Positions 17,648-26,314 of a DNA stretch of 64,000 nucleotides are shown here, in pieces. The first letter of the stretch is position 1. Each line of letters begins with the position of its first letter. Source of the DNA: Streptomyces minutiscleroticus (GTDB taxonomy: Bacteria > Actinomycetota > Actinomycetes > Streptomycetales > Streptomycetaceae); contig NZ_BMVU01000002.1 in assembly GCF_014650875.1 (NCBI RefSeq), positions 428,734 through 492,733 of the forward strand, given 5' to 3'. Both the position numbers and the translations under genes were made by a program. Below the pieces are notes generated by a model. The model ran no database searches and was not told the DNA's origin. It was given only the letters and a program-made list of their open reading frames with translations.

Positions 17648-19096
17648 TCAGCTCCCGCCCTCGGTCTTCCTCGTGTGCAACTGCCGGGCCACCTCGGCGA
17701 TCGAGCCGGACAGCGACGGATAGACCGTGAACGCGTTGGCGATCTGCTCGACCGTCAGATTGTTGTCGACCGCGATCGAAATCGGGTGGATCAGTTCCGA
17801 GGCGCGCGGCGCCACGACAACGCCGCCGACGACGATACCGGTGCCCGGACGGCAGAAGATCTTGACGAAGCCGTCCCGGATGCCCTGCATCTTGGCGCGC
17901 GGGTTGCGCAGCAGCGGCAGCTTCACGACCTTGGCCTCGATCTTGCCGGCGTCCACGTCGGCCTGCGAGTAGCCGACGGTGGCGATCTCGGGGTCGGTGA
18001 AGACGTTCGAGGAGACCGTCTTCAGGTTCAGCGGGGCCACCGCGTCGCCGAGGAAGTGGTACATGGCGATGCGGCCCTGCATCGCGGCGACCGAGGCGAG
18101 CGCGAAGACGCCGGTGACGTCGCCGGCCGCGTACACGCCGGGGGCCGTCGTGCGGGAGACCTTGTCGGTCCAGATGTGGCCGGACTCCCGGAGCTTGACC
18201 CCGGCCTCCTCCAGGCCCATGCCGCTGGAGTTCGGGATGGCGCCGACCGCCATCAGGCAGTGCGTGCCGGAGATGACGCGGCCGTCGGAGAGCGTGACCT
18301 CGACCCGGTCGCCCACGCGCTTGGCGGACTGCGCGCGCGAGCGGGCCATCACGTTCATGCCGCGCCGCCGGAAGACGTCCTCCAGGACCGCGGCGGCGTC
18401 CGGGTCCTCGCCCGGCAGCACGCGGTCGCGGCTGGAGACCAGCGTCACACGGGAGCCGAGCGCCTGGTACGCGCCCGCGAACTCGGCGCCGGTGACGCCG
18501 GAGCCGACGACGATGAGTTCCTCGGGCAGTTCGTCGAGGTCGTAGACCTGCGTCCAGTTGAGGATGCGCTCGCCGTCGGGCTGCGCGTCGGGCAGCTCGC
18601 GCGGGTGGCCGCCGGTGGCGATCAGCACGGCGTCGGCGGTCAGCGCCTCCTCGGTGCCGTCCGCGGCCCGCACGACCACCTTGCGGGAGCCGTCCATGGC
18701 CTGCTGGCCCTCCAGGCGGCCGCGGCCGCGCAGCACCCGGGCGCCGGCCCGGGTCACGGAGGCCGTGATGTCGTGCGACTGGGCGAGCGCGAGGCGCTTC
18801 ACACGCCGGTTGACCTTGCCGAGGTCCACGCCCACGACCCGCGCGGGCGTGTCGATGTGCGGGGTGTCGTCGGCCACGATGATCCCGAGCTCCTCGTAGG
18901 AGGAGTCGAAGGTCGTCATCACCTCGGCCGTGGCGATGAGGGTCTTCGACGGCACGCAGTCGGTGAGCACCGACGCGCCGCCGAGGCCGTCGCAGTCGAC
19001 GACGGTCACCTCCGCGCCGAGCTGGGCGGCCACCAGCGCCGCCTCGTATCCGCCGGGTCCGCCACCGATGATCACGATCCGAGTCACGTACTCCAT
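17648..19096 (-). CDS. LpdA-like NAD(P)H-quinone dehydrogenase (flavoprotein disulfide reductase family)
   Basis: 482 aa. FAD motif IIGGGPGGYEAA at the N-terminus, NAD(P) motif VVGSGVTGAEFA near 190, and a second FAD motif GVYAAGDVTG. Lipoamide dehydrogenases have CxxxxC; here the region reads GGASVLTDCVPSK, so the first Cys is absent. The C-terminal His-Glu pair is also missing (HPISIAV). This matches M. tuberculosis LpdA (Rv3303c), a quinone reductase and not a component of 2-oxoacid dehydrogenase. ATG 19096 is chosen; a GTG three codons in is possible. Confidence 0.87.
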   Translation of the reverse strand: MEYVTRIVIIGGGPGGYEAALVAAQLGAEVTVVDCDGLGGASVLTDCVPSKTLIATAEVMTTFDSSYEELGIIVADDTPHIDTPARVVGVDLGKVNRRVKRLALAQSHDITASVTRAGARVLRGRGRLEGQQAMDGSRKVVVRAADGTEEALTADAVLIATGGHPRELPDAQPDGERILNWTQVYDLDELPEELIVVGSGVTGAEFAGAYQALGSRVTLVSSRDRVLPGEDPDAAAVLEDVFRRRGMNVMARSRAQSAKRVGDRVEVTLSDGRVISGTHCLMAVGAIPNSSGMGLEEAGVKLRESGHIWTDKVSRTTAPGVYAAGDVTGVFALASVAAMQGRIAMYHFLGDAVAPLNLKTVSSNVFTDPEIATVGYSQADVDAGKIEAKVVKLPLLRNPRAKMQGIRDGFVKIFCRPGTGIVVGGVVVAPRASELIHPISIAVDNNLTVEQIANAFTVYPSLSGSIAEVARQLHTRKTEGGS

Positions 19097-19219
19097 TGTC
19101 CCGCACGCGCCAAGGTGCTTCTCCCCGGGGGCGGGGGCGGCGTCCGCCGGGAGGGTTCTCCCTGGCCACCGGGGACGGCACGGCTCCCACGAACGCCGTA
19201 CGTCCGTTCCCGCCCCGAA

Positions 19220-19247
19220 GTGACACACGCCACTGCTGCCGTAGTCT
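19220..19247 (+). promoter_or_regulatory. Promoter of the gamma-glutamylcyclotransferase gene
   Basis: GTGACA (19220-19225), 16-bp spacer, TAGTCT (19242-19247). The ATG lies 6 bp downstream, so the transcript probably starts at the start codon. Confidence 0.6.
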
Positions 19248-19253
19248 CGACCC

Positions 19254-19691
19254 ATGTCGCTCTACGCCGCGTACGCCGGCAATCTCGACGCGCGGCTGAT
19301 GTCCCGCCGCGCCCCGCACTCCCCGCTGCGCGCCACCGGCTGGCTCAGCGGCTGGCGGCTGACCTTCGGCGGCGAGCACATGGGCTGGGAGGGCGCACTG
19401 GCGACCGTCGTCGAGGAACCGCTCTCGGAGGTCTTCGTCGCGCTGTACGAGCTCGCGCCGCCCGACGAGGACTCCCTGGACCGCTGGGAGGGCGTCGGCC
19501 TCGGCATGTACCGGCGCATGCGGGTGCGGGTGCAGACCCTGGAGGGCGAGGAGCCGGCCTGGCTGTACGTGCTCAACGGCTACGAGGGCGGGCTGCCCTC
19601 CGCCCGCTACCTCGGCGAGCTGGCGGACGCCGCCGAGTCGGCGGGCGCCCCCCACGACTACGTCATGGAGCTGCGCAAACGCCCCTGCTGA
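19254..19691 (+). CDS. Gamma-glutamylcyclotransferase-fold protein
   Basis: 145 aa. The N-terminus has the family's substrate-loop pattern (YAAYAGNLDARLM, usually YGSNL). It also has GWRLTFGGEHMGWEGALATVV, an acidic residue in ALYELAPPDEDSLDRWEGV and a C-terminal LNGYEGGLPSARYL. Such proteins release 5-oxoproline from gamma-glutamyl amines or peptides. The Gly-Ser in the usual YGSNL is Ala-Gly here, so the substrate is uncertain. It is divergent from the LpdA-like gene. Confidence 0.8.
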   Translation: MSLYAAYAGNLDARLMSRRAPHSPLRATGWLSGWRLTFGGEHMGWEGALATVVEEPLSEVFVALYELAPPDEDSLDRWEGVGLGMYRRMRVRVQTLEGEEPAWLYVLNGYEGGLPSARYLGELADAAESAGAPHDYVMELRKRPC

Positions 19692-20002
19692 GCGCTACGA
19701 CGGAAGACACCGTTCCGGCCATGGGCGGAACTCGCGGAAGACACCGACGCGCCACGCGCAGGGGGCACGAACCGGCCACGGACAGGGAGGCGGTCCCGGC
19801 CGCGCACGGGACATCGCCCCGGCCACGCGTGGCAACGTCGCCCCGCCCCCACGGGACGCCGGCTCGGCCGCGCGGGGGAACGTCGGCCCGGCAGCGGCCG
19901 TGTCGCTCCCCGAATCAGGTGCCACAGCGGCCCCGGAGGCCTCTCTGACAACGATGGCAACCCGTGACCTGTCTTCATCTACGCGCGTAGGCCGCGACCG
20001 GC
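19692..20002. other. Intergenic region upstream of pnp
   Basis: No gene. The part 19780-19900 is made of degenerate GC-rich repeats around CGTCGCCCCGGCC and GGGGGAACGTCGGCCCGG. The last 30 bp contain the nucleoside-regulon palindrome listed separately. Confidence 0.5.
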
Positions 20003-20008
20003 TACCCT
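19979..20008 (+). promoter_or_regulatory. Operator-promoter of pnp (CTACGCGCGTAG)
   Basis: An exact CTACGCGCGTAG palindrome at 19979-19990 covers the -35 position of a promoter whose -10 is TACCCT (20003-20008). The GTG at 20016 is 7 bp beyond. The same palindrome recurs before deoC, add and the nucleoside ABC operon. Confidence 0.75.
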
Positions 20009-20015
20009 CGTGCGC

Positions 20016-20840
20016 GTGAACGCATCTCTTCTTCCGGACGACATCCAGGGCGACCCCTACGCCGCCGCCGACGCCGCCGCCTCGCGCCTGCGCGACCTCA
20101 CGGGCGCCGACACCCACGACGTCGCCCTCGTGATGGGCTCCGGCTGGGCCCCGGCCGTCGACGCGCTCGGCGAGCCCGAGGCCGAGCTCCAGGTCACCGA
20201 GCTGCCCGGCTTCCCGCCGCCGGCGGTCGAGGGCCACGGCGGCAAGATCCGCTCCTACCGGATCGGCGACCGCCGCGCGCTCGTCTTCCTGGGCCGCACG
20301 CACTACTACGAGGGACGCGGTGTCGCCGCGGTCGCGCACGGCGTGCGCACCGCCGTGGCCGCCGGCTGCAAGACGATCGTGCTGACCAACGGCTGCGGCG
20401 GCCTGCGCGCGGGCATGCGCCCCGGCCAGCCGGTGCTGATCAGCGACCACATCAACCTCACGGCGACGTCCCCGATCGTCGGCGCGAACTTCGTCGACCT
20501 GACCGACCTGTACTCGCCGCGCCTGCGCGCGCTGTGCAAGGAGGTCGACCCGACCCTGGAGGAGGGCGTGTACGCCCAGTTCCCCGGGCCGCACTACGAG
20601 ACGCCCGCCGAGATCCGCATGGCCCGCACCATCGGCGCCGACCTGGTCGGCATGTCCACGGTCCTGGAGGCCATCGCGGCCCGCGAGGCGGGCGCCGAGG
20701 TCCTCGGCATCTCCCTGGTCACCAATCTCGCCGCCGGCATGACGGGCGAGCCCCTCAACCACGAGGAGGTCCTGCAGGCGGGCCGCGACTCGGCGACGCG
20801 CATGGGCTCCCTGCTGGTCCAGGTGCTGAACAAGATCTGA
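20016..20840 (+). CDS. Purine nucleoside phosphorylase (trimeric type)
   Basis: 274 aa. It cleaves inosine/guanosine and deoxy forms with phosphate into base and (deoxy)ribose-1-phosphate. Family landmarks: VMGSGW, phosphate loop [16 protein letters not shown], and MSTVLEA near the nucleoside site. The pattern is the low-molecular-mass trimeric class, not the hexameric DeoD class. GTG 20016 (VNASLL) is preferred to GTG 20010; neither has a ribosome site. It is followed at 401 bp by the phospho-sugar mutase that can isomerise its sugar-1-phosphate product. Confidence 0.93.
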   Translation: MNASLLPDDIQGDPYAAADAAASRLRDLTGADTHDVALVMGSGWAPAVDALGEPEAELQVTELPGFPPPAVEGHGGKIRSYRIGDRRALVFLGRTHYYEGRGVAAVAHGVRTAVAAGCKTIVLTNGCGGLRAGMRPGQPVLISDHINLTATSPIVGANFVDLTDLYSPRLRALCKEVDPTLEEGVYAQFPGPHYETPAEIRMARTIGADLVGMSTVLEAIAAREAGAEVLGISLVTNLAAGMTGEPLNHEEVLQAGRDSATRMGSLLVQVLNKI

Positions 20841-20916
20841 CCCGCCCGGGGGTGCGACGCCGGCCCCGGCGGACCGGCGGCCGCGTACGGCGGGAAGGGG
20901 GCGTGTCGGGGGGTGT

Positions 20917-20999
20917 CCGCGCGCAGCGGCCGGCGTCCGCCGCCGCCCGCCCTCCCAGGGCCGTACGGCTCCCGCCGGACCGAGCACGGACACCCCCCG
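20917..20999. repeat. Long-range 13-bp inverted repeat
   Basis: CGGGGGGTGTCCG (20917-20929) is perfectly complementary to 20987-20999, with 57 nt between. It lies in the 401-bp gap between pnp and the mutase and could act as a weak terminator or processing site. Confidence 0.5.
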
Positions 21000-21037
21000 G
21001 CGCGCACCCGCCCCCTCGCCGCGGCGGGCGTCCCGGC

Positions 21038-21168
21038 CACGACGGCACGGAACGAACGCACGACCCGACCGGCGAGGGCCCCCGAGACGCACCCGGCGGC
21101 CACCCCGGACCACGACGGCACGGAACGAACGCACGACCCGACCGGCGAGGGTCCCCGAGACGCACCCG
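21038..21168. repeat. Direct repeat, 2 x ~58 bp with 73-bp period
   Basis: The block beginning CACGACGGCACGGAACGAAC occurs at 21038-21095 and again at 21111-21168 with only one or two changes. Together with the inverted repeat it fills the pnp-mutase gap; there is no ORF. Confidence 0.75.
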
Positions 21169-21241
21169 CCTCCGACCGGGCACCCTGGAGGAGCCCGGCG
21201 GAGCGACCCACCCCGTACGAACAAGAGAGGCTGGACCCGAC

Positions 21242-22873
21242 GTGCAGGACGAACTGATCGCGCGGGCGAAGACATGGCTCGCCGAGGACCCGGACGCGGA
21301 GACCCGCGAGGAGCTCGCCGCACTGCTCGACGCCGGTGACACCGCCGAGCTCGCCGCGCGCTTCTCCGGCACGCTCCGGTTCGGCACCGCGGGCCTGCGC
21401 GGCGAGCTGGGCGCGGGCCCGATGCGGATGAACCGGGCCGTGGTGGTCAGGGCGGCCGCCGGCCTCGCCGCGTACCTCAAGGACCGGGGGCAGGGCGACG
21501 GACTCGTCGTCATCGGGTACGACGCCCGCCACAAGTCGGCGGACTTCGCCCGCGACACCGCCGCCGTGATGACCGGCGCCGGCCTGCGCGCGGCCGTGCT
21601 CCCCCGCCCCCTCCCCACCCCCGTCCTGGCCTTCGCCGTCCGGCACCTGGGCGCGGTCGCGGGCGTCGAGGTGACCGCGAGCCACAACCCGCCGCGCGAC
21701 AACGGCTACAAGGTGTACCTCGGCGACGGCTCCCAGATCGTGCCGCCGGCCGACGCGGAGATCGCCGCCCTGATCGACGCGGTCGCGAGCCTGCACGACG
21801 TCCCGCGCCCGGACTCCGGCTGGGAGGTCCTCGGCGACGACGTCCTGGAGGCCTACCTGGAGCGCACCGGCGCCGCGCTGTCGGCCGGCTCCGCGCGCAC
21901 CGCCCGTACGGTCTACACCCCGATGCACGGCGTCGGCAGGGACACCCTCCTGGCGGCGTTCGCCCGCGCGGGCTTCCCCGAGCCGGTGCTGGTCGCCGAG
22001 CAGGCCGAGCCCGACCCGGACTTCCCGACGGTCGCCTTCCCCAACCCGGAGGAGCCGGGCGCGATGGACCTGGCGTTCGCCGCGGCCCGCGCGGCGGAGC
22101 CGGACCTGGTGATCGCCAACGACCCCGACGCCGACCGCTGCGCCGTGGCCGTGAAGGACGGCGGCGACTGGCGCATGCTGCGCGGTGACGAGGTGGGCGC
22201 GCTGCTCGCGGCGCATCTGGTGGACCGCGGGGCGCGCGGCACGTTCGCCGAGTCCATCGTCTCCTCCTCGCTCCTCGGCCGGATCGCCGAGAAGGCGGGC
22301 CTGCCGTACGAGGAGACGCTGACCGGCTTCAAGTGGATCGCCCGCGTCGACGGCCTGCGCTACGGCTACGAGGAGGCGCTCGGCTACTGCGTCGACCCCG
22401 AGGGCGTGCGGGACAAGGACGGCATCACGGCCGCCCTCCTCGTCACGGAGCTCGCCTCCGAGCTGAAGGAGCGGGGGCGCACGCTGCTCGACCTGCTCGA
22501 CGACCTCGCCGTGGAGCACGGCCTGCACGCCACGGACCAGCTGTCGGCGCGGGTCGCGGACCTGTCCCTGATCGCGGACGCGATGCGCCGGCTGCGCGAG
22601 CAGCCCCCGGCGAGCCTCGCGGGCCTGCCGGTCACGAGGACCGAGGACCTGTCGCAGGGGACGGACACGCTGCCGCCCACCGACGGCCTGCGCTACACGC
22701 TGGACGGCGCCCGCGTCATCGTCCGCCCCAGCGGCACCGAGCCGAAGCTCAAGTGCTACCTGGAGGCCGTGGTCCCGGTCGGCTCCCCCGGGGAACTGCC
22801 GGCGGCCCGCGCCAAGGCCCGCGAGGTGCTGGAGTCCCTCAAGCGGGACGTGGCCGCGGCGGCGGGCATCTGA
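21242..22873 (+). CDS. Phospho-sugar mutase (phosphomannomutase/phosphopentomutase type)
   Basis: 543 aa alpha-D-phosphohexomutase superfamily, four domains. Phosphoserine loop TASHNPPRDNGYK, metal loop NDPDADRCAV, sugar-binding GFKWIARVDG and EEALGYCVDP, phosphate-binding RPSGTEPKLK. The usual annotation is phosphomannomutase. Position between pnp and deoC makes conversion of (deoxy)ribose-1-phosphate to the 5-phosphate (the DeoB step) the likely physiological role, since no classical deoB is in the window. GAGAGG precedes GTG 21242. Confidence 0.9.
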   Translation: MQDELIARAKTWLAEDPDAETREELAALLDAGDTAELAARFSGTLRFGTAGLRGELGAGPMRMNRAVVVRAAAGLAAYLKDRGQGDGLVVIGYDARHKSADFARDTAAVMTGAGLRAAVLPRPLPTPVLAFAVRHLGAVAGVEVTASHNPPRDNGYKVYLGDGSQIVPPADAEIAALIDAVASLHDVPRPDSGWEVLGDDVLEAYLERTGAALSAGSARTARTVYTPMHGVGRDTLLAAFARAGFPEPVLVAEQAEPDPDFPTVAFPNPEEPGAMDLAFAAARAAEPDLVIANDPDADRCAVAVKDGGDWRMLRGDEVGALLAAHLVDRGARGTFAESIVSSSLLGRIAEKAGLPYEETLTGFKWIARVDGLRYGYEEALGYCVDPEGVRDKDGITAALLVTELASELKERGRTLLDLLDDLAVEHGLHATDQLSARVADLSLIADAMRRLREQPPASLAGLPVTRTEDLSQGTDTLPPTDGLRYTLDGARVIVRPSGTEPKLKCYLEAVVPVGSPGELPAARAKAREVLESLKRDVAAAAGI

Positions 22874-22886
22874 CCAACGACCGCAG

Positions 22887-22988
22887 GACGGCACAGGCAC
22901 GGACGGCACAGGCGCCCGCGCAAGACAGCACAGGCACGGACGGCACAGGCGCCCACGCAAGACGGCACAGGCACGGACGCCCGCGCAA
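22887..22988. repeat. 37-bp tandem repeats, 2.7 copies
   Basis: Units at 22887-22923 and 22924-22960 differ at two bases. A third (22961-22988) is shortened by 9 bp. The theme is GACGGCACAGGCACGGACGG. They lie just after the mutase stop. Confidence 0.8.
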
Positions 22989-23010
22989 GACGGCACGGAC
23001 GAACGAGCGA

Positions 23011-23041
23011 AGGCGCCCGGCCGTCCTGACGCCGGGCGCCT
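23011..23041. terminator. Bidirectional terminator between mutase and PH-domain gene
   Basis: 11-bp perfect stem AGGCGCCCGGC (23011-23021) with 23031-23041. A second stem-loop follows directly (23045-23052 with 23061-23068). Confidence 0.7.
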
Positions 23042-23075
23042 GCCGGCCCACCGCGCTCCCGGTGGGCCGAGGGCC

Positions 23076-23714
23076 TCAGCCCACCGCCAGCAGGATCGCG
23101 AGCAGCACCGCCCCGGCCGCCGCGGGCGCCAGCACCTCGTACGCCCAGCGCACCGACACCTCGCCCCGCGAGCCCGGCGCCTGCGCCCGGGCCTCGAACA
23201 GCTCGCGCAGCTCGTCCATGACCTGGTCGGTCTGCGCGCGCACGGGCGCGTCCGGGAGCACGGGGCCGGCGCCGCCCCGCCCGGACTCGGCACGGGCCTG
23301 GCGGCGGGCGGCGCGCTTGCGGGCGCGCAGCGAGACGGGCACGGCCCACAGCTGGAACTTGGTGCCCGCCGTGTCGGTCACCTCGTTGGAGTAACCCGAC
23401 CGCAGCGAGGCGACCGTGCCCCAGGGCAGCACGATCACGCGGAAGGGGTTCCGGACGCGCAGCCGGTCGTCGTCGGCGAAGACGGCGGGGCGCAGGGTGA
23501 AGGCGACGATCAGCGGAACCGACAGCAGCAGCGCGGCGAGCGCGATCCACGGCGTGCGGCCCTCGCCGGCGATCAGCGCGTCGATCCCCAGCCAGCCGAA
23601 GATCGCGAGCAGCAGGACGCCGCCGGCGATCCCGCCGGCCGAGCGGTAGATCCGGTCCTTGGACTCGGGTTCCGGGGCGTCCGGCGCGGGTGACTGGTGG
23701 TCCGGGGTCGTCAT
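23076..23714 (-). CDS. Membrane PH-domain protein (CFP-6-like)
   Basis: 212 aa. Two membrane helices at ~27-48 and ~56-73, then a bacterial PH-like domain (~74-130) with the pattern LRVRNPFRVIVLPWGTVASLR. A charged linker follows and one C-terminal helix (~193-211). This resembles the actinobacterial low-molecular-weight antigen CFP-6 family. The function is unknown; likely a membrane-tethered adaptor. ATG 23714. Confidence 0.8.
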   Translation of the reverse strand: MTTPDHQSPAPDAPEPESKDRIYRSAGGIAGGVLLLAIFGWLGIDALIAGEGRTPWIALAALLLSVPLIVAFTLRPAVFADDDRLRVRNPFRVIVLPWGTVASLRSGYSNEVTDTAGTKFQLWAVPVSLRARKRAARRQARAESGRGGAGPVLPDAPVRAQTDQVMDELRELFEARAQAPGSRGEVSVRWAYEVLAPAAAGAVLLAILLAVG

Positions 23715-23799
23715 GGTCCCGATTGTGCCCGACGCCCGGCGGCCGCCACGTACATGGCCTCCCGCCCCAGGGGCCCCTCGCGTCCCGGAACGCGAGGGG

Positions 23800-23828
23800 G
23801 TGACAGCCGCTACGCGCGTAGATATGCT
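23800..23828 (+). promoter_or_regulatory. deoC promoter with the operator inside the -35/-10 spacer
   Basis: GTGACA (23800-23805), 17-bp spacer, TATGCT (23823-23828). The exact palindrome CTACGCGCGTAG occupies 23810-23821 in the spacer, so a bound protein must exclude RNA polymerase. The GTG start at 23835 is 7 bp past the -10, indicating a leaderless mRNA. Confidence 0.8.
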
Positions 23829-23834
23829 CCCCTC

Positions 23835-24830
23835 GTGACCATGCCCACCTCTGCACCCAACGCCGCGCACCCGCCCACCGCCCCGCGCGCGGGCGGCAGC
23901 CCCCTCGGCGACGTGACCGCGTCCGACAGCTCGCTGCGTCGCTTCCTCCACGGGCTGCCCGGCGTCGACGCGGTCGGCCTGGAGGCGCGCGCCGCCGCGC
24001 TCGGCACCCGCTCGATCAAGACCACCGCGAAGGCGTACGCGCTGGACCTCGCCATCTCCATGGTCGACCTGACGACCCTGGAGGGCGCGGACACCCCGGG
24101 CAAGGTCCGGGCGCTCGGCGCCAAGGCCGTCCACCCCGACCCGACGGACCGCACGGCGCCCACGACGGCCGCCGTCTGCGTCTACCCCGACATGGTGGCC
24201 GCCGCCAAGGAGGCCGTCGCCGGCTCCGGCGTGCTGGTCGCCTCCGTGGCCACCGCCTTCCCGGCGGGCCGCGCCGCGCTGGGGGTGAAGCTCGCCGACG
24301 TGCGCGACGCCGTCGCCGCGGGCGCCGACGAGATCGACATGGTCATCGACCGCGGCGCGTTCCTCGCGGGCCGCTACCTGAAGGTGTACGAGGAGATCGT
24401 CGCCGTGAAGGAGGCCTCGGGCGCCGCCCGGCTGAAGGTCATCTTCGAGACCGGCGAGCTGTCGACGTACGACAACATCCGGCGCGCGAGCTGGCTCGGC
24501 ATGCTGGCGGGCGCCGACTTCATCAAGACCTCGACCGGCAAGGTGGGGGTGAACGCGACCCCCGCGAACACCCTGCTGATGCTGGAGGCGGTGCGGGACT
24601 TCCGGGCGCAGACCGGGGTCCAGGTCGGCGTGAAGCCCGCGGGCGGCATCCGCACCGCCAAGGACGCCTTGAAGTTCCTGGTCCTGGTCAACGAGACCGC
24701 GGGCGGGGACTGGCTGGACAACCACTGGTTCCGCTTCGGCGCGTCCTCGCTCCTGAACGATCTGCTGATGCAGCGTCAGAAGCTCGCCACCGGCCGGTAC
24801 TCCGGCCCCGACTACGTGACGGTGGACTGA
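23835..24830 (+). CDS. deoC: Deoxyribose-phosphate aldolase
   Basis: 331 aa. It splits 2-deoxyribose-5-phosphate into glyceraldehyde-3-phosphate and acetaldehyde. The Schiff-base Lys231 is in DFIKTSTGK and the second catalytic Lys267 in VGVKPAGGIR. Streptomyces forms are longer than the E. coli enzyme by an N-terminal Ala/Pro-rich leader, as here. The start is set at GTG 23835 by promoter position; the ATG at 23841 is an alternative. The ALDH gene follows after 5 nt, so the acetaldehyde product can be oxidised by the same operon. Confidence 0.95.
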   Translation: MTMPTSAPNAAHPPTAPRAGGSPLGDVTASDSSLRRFLHGLPGVDAVGLEARAAALGTRSIKTTAKAYALDLAISMVDLTTLEGADTPGKVRALGAKAVHPDPTDRTAPTTAAVCVYPDMVAAAKEAVAGSGVLVASVATAFPAGRAALGVKLADVRDAVAAGADEIDMVIDRGAFLAGRYLKVYEEIVAVKEASGAARLKVIFETGELSTYDNIRRASWLGMLAGADFIKTSTGKVGVNATPANTLLMLEAVRDFRAQTGVQVGVKPAGGIRTAKDALKFLVLVNETAGGDWLDNHWFRFGASSLLNDLLMQRQKLATGRYSGPDYVTVD

Positions 24831-24835
24831 CACCC

Positions 24836-26314
24836 ATGAGCATGGAAAAGCCGGCATCGGCATTCGAGTACGCCCCCGCGCCCGAGTCGCGCGCGGTCGT
24901 CGACATCGCGCCGTCCTACGGTCTGTTCATCGACGGCGAGTTCACCGAGGCCGCGGACGGCCGGGTGTTCAAGACGGTCGCCCCGGCCACCGAGGAGGTG
25001 CTGTCCGAGGTCGCGCAGGCCGGTGAGGCCGACGTCGACCGCGCGGTGCGGGCCGCCCGCCGGGCCTTCGCCTCGTGGTCGGCGCTGCCGGGCTCCGAGC
25101 GCGCCAAGTACCTCTTCCGCATCGCCCGCATCGTCCAGGAGCGCAGCCGCGAGCTGGCCGTCCTGGAGACGCTGGACAACGGCAAGCCGATCAAGGAGAC
25201 CCGCGACAGCGACCTGCCGCTGGTCGCCGCGCACTTCTTCTACTACGCGGGCTGGGCCGACAAGCTGGAGCACGCGGGGTTCGGCCGGAGGACGACAAAC
25301 GGGCACAGTGGCGCGAGCCCGCGCCCGCTCGGCGTCGCGGGCCAGGTCATCCCCTGGAACTTCCCCCTCCTCATGCTGGCCTGGAAGATCGCCCCGGCCC
25401 TCGCGACCGGCAACACGGTCGTCCTGAAGCCCGCCGAGACGACCCCCCTCTCCGCTCTCTTCTTCGCGGACGTCTGCCGCCAGGCGGGCCTGCCCAAGGG
25501 CGTCGTGAACATCGTGCCCGGCTACGGGGACGCGGGCGCGGCGCTCGTCGCCCACCCGGACGTGGACAAGGTCGCCTTCACCGGCTCCACGGCGGTCGGC
25601 AAGGAGATCGCCCGCACGGTCGCGGGCACCCGCAAGAAGCTCACCCTCGAACTCGGCGGCAAGGGCGCGAACATCGTCTTCGACGACGCCCCGCTCGACC
25701 AGGCCGTCGAGGGCATCGTGAACGGCATCTTCTTCAACCAGGGCCAGGTCTGCTGCGCGGGCTCCCGGCTGCTGGTGCAGGAGTCGGTCCAGGACGAGCT
25801 CCTCGACGCGCTCAAGCGCAGGCTGACCACCCTGCGCCTGGGCGACCCGCTCGACAAGAACACCGACATCGGCGCGATCAACTCCGCCGAGCAGCTGGCC
25901 CGCATCACCGCGCTGGCCGAGCGCGGCGAGGCCGAGGGCGCCGAGCGCTGGTCCCCCGCCTGCGAGCTGCCGTCCACCGGCTACTGGTTCGCCCCGACGC
26001 TGTTCACGGGCGTCACGCAGGCGCACACCGTCGCCCGCGAGGAGATCTTCGGCCCGGTCCTGTCGGTGCTGACCTTCCGCACGCCCGACGAGGCGGTCGC
26101 CAAGGCGAACAACACCCCGTACGGCCTCTCCGCCGGCATCTGGTCGGAGAAGGGCTCCCGCGTCCTGGCGGTCGCGAACAGGCTGCGCGCCGGTGTCGTC
26201 TGGTCCAACACGTTCAACAAGTTCGACCCCACCTCGCCGTTCGGCGGCTACAAGGAGTCGGGCTCCGGCCGCGAGGGCGGCCGCCACGGCCTGGAGGCGT
26301 ACCTCGATGTCTGA
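24836..26314 (+). CDS. Aldehyde dehydrogenase
   Basis: 492 aa NAD(P)-dependent ALDH. Cofactor motif VIPWNFPLLM, general base Glu272 in ELGGK, nucleophile Cys306 in GQVCCAGSR, C-terminal GGYKESGSGREGG. In a deoC operon the natural job is acetaldehyde to acetate. Odd feature: residues 151-160 (RRTTNGHSGA), coded by 25286-25315, look like an insertion between AGFG and SPRPLGV, where relatives usually pass directly into xPRPLGV. The reading frame is intact. The next ALDH-like gene overlaps its end by 8 nt. Confidence 0.93.
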   Translation: MSMEKPASAFEYAPAPESRAVVDIAPSYGLFIDGEFTEAADGRVFKTVAPATEEVLSEVAQAGEADVDRAVRAARRAFASWSALPGSERAKYLFRIARIVQERSRELAVLETLDNGKPIKETRDSDLPLVAAHFFYYAGWADKLEHAGFGRRTTNGHSGASPRPLGVAGQVIPWNFPLLMLAWKIAPALATGNTVVLKPAETTPLSALFFADVCRQAGLPKGVVNIVPGYGDAGAALVAHPDVDKVAFTGSTAVGKEIARTVAGTRKKLTLELGGKGANIVFDDAPLDQAVEGIVNGIFFNQGQVCCAGSRLLVQESVQDELLDALKRRLTTLRLGDPLDKNTDIGAINSAEQLARITALAERGEAEGAERWSPACELPSTGYWFAPTLFTGVTQAHTVAREEIFGPVLSVLTFRTPDEAVAKANNTPYGLSAGIWSEKGSRVLAVANRLRAGVVWSNTFNKFDPTSPFGGYKESGSGREGGRHGLEAYLDV

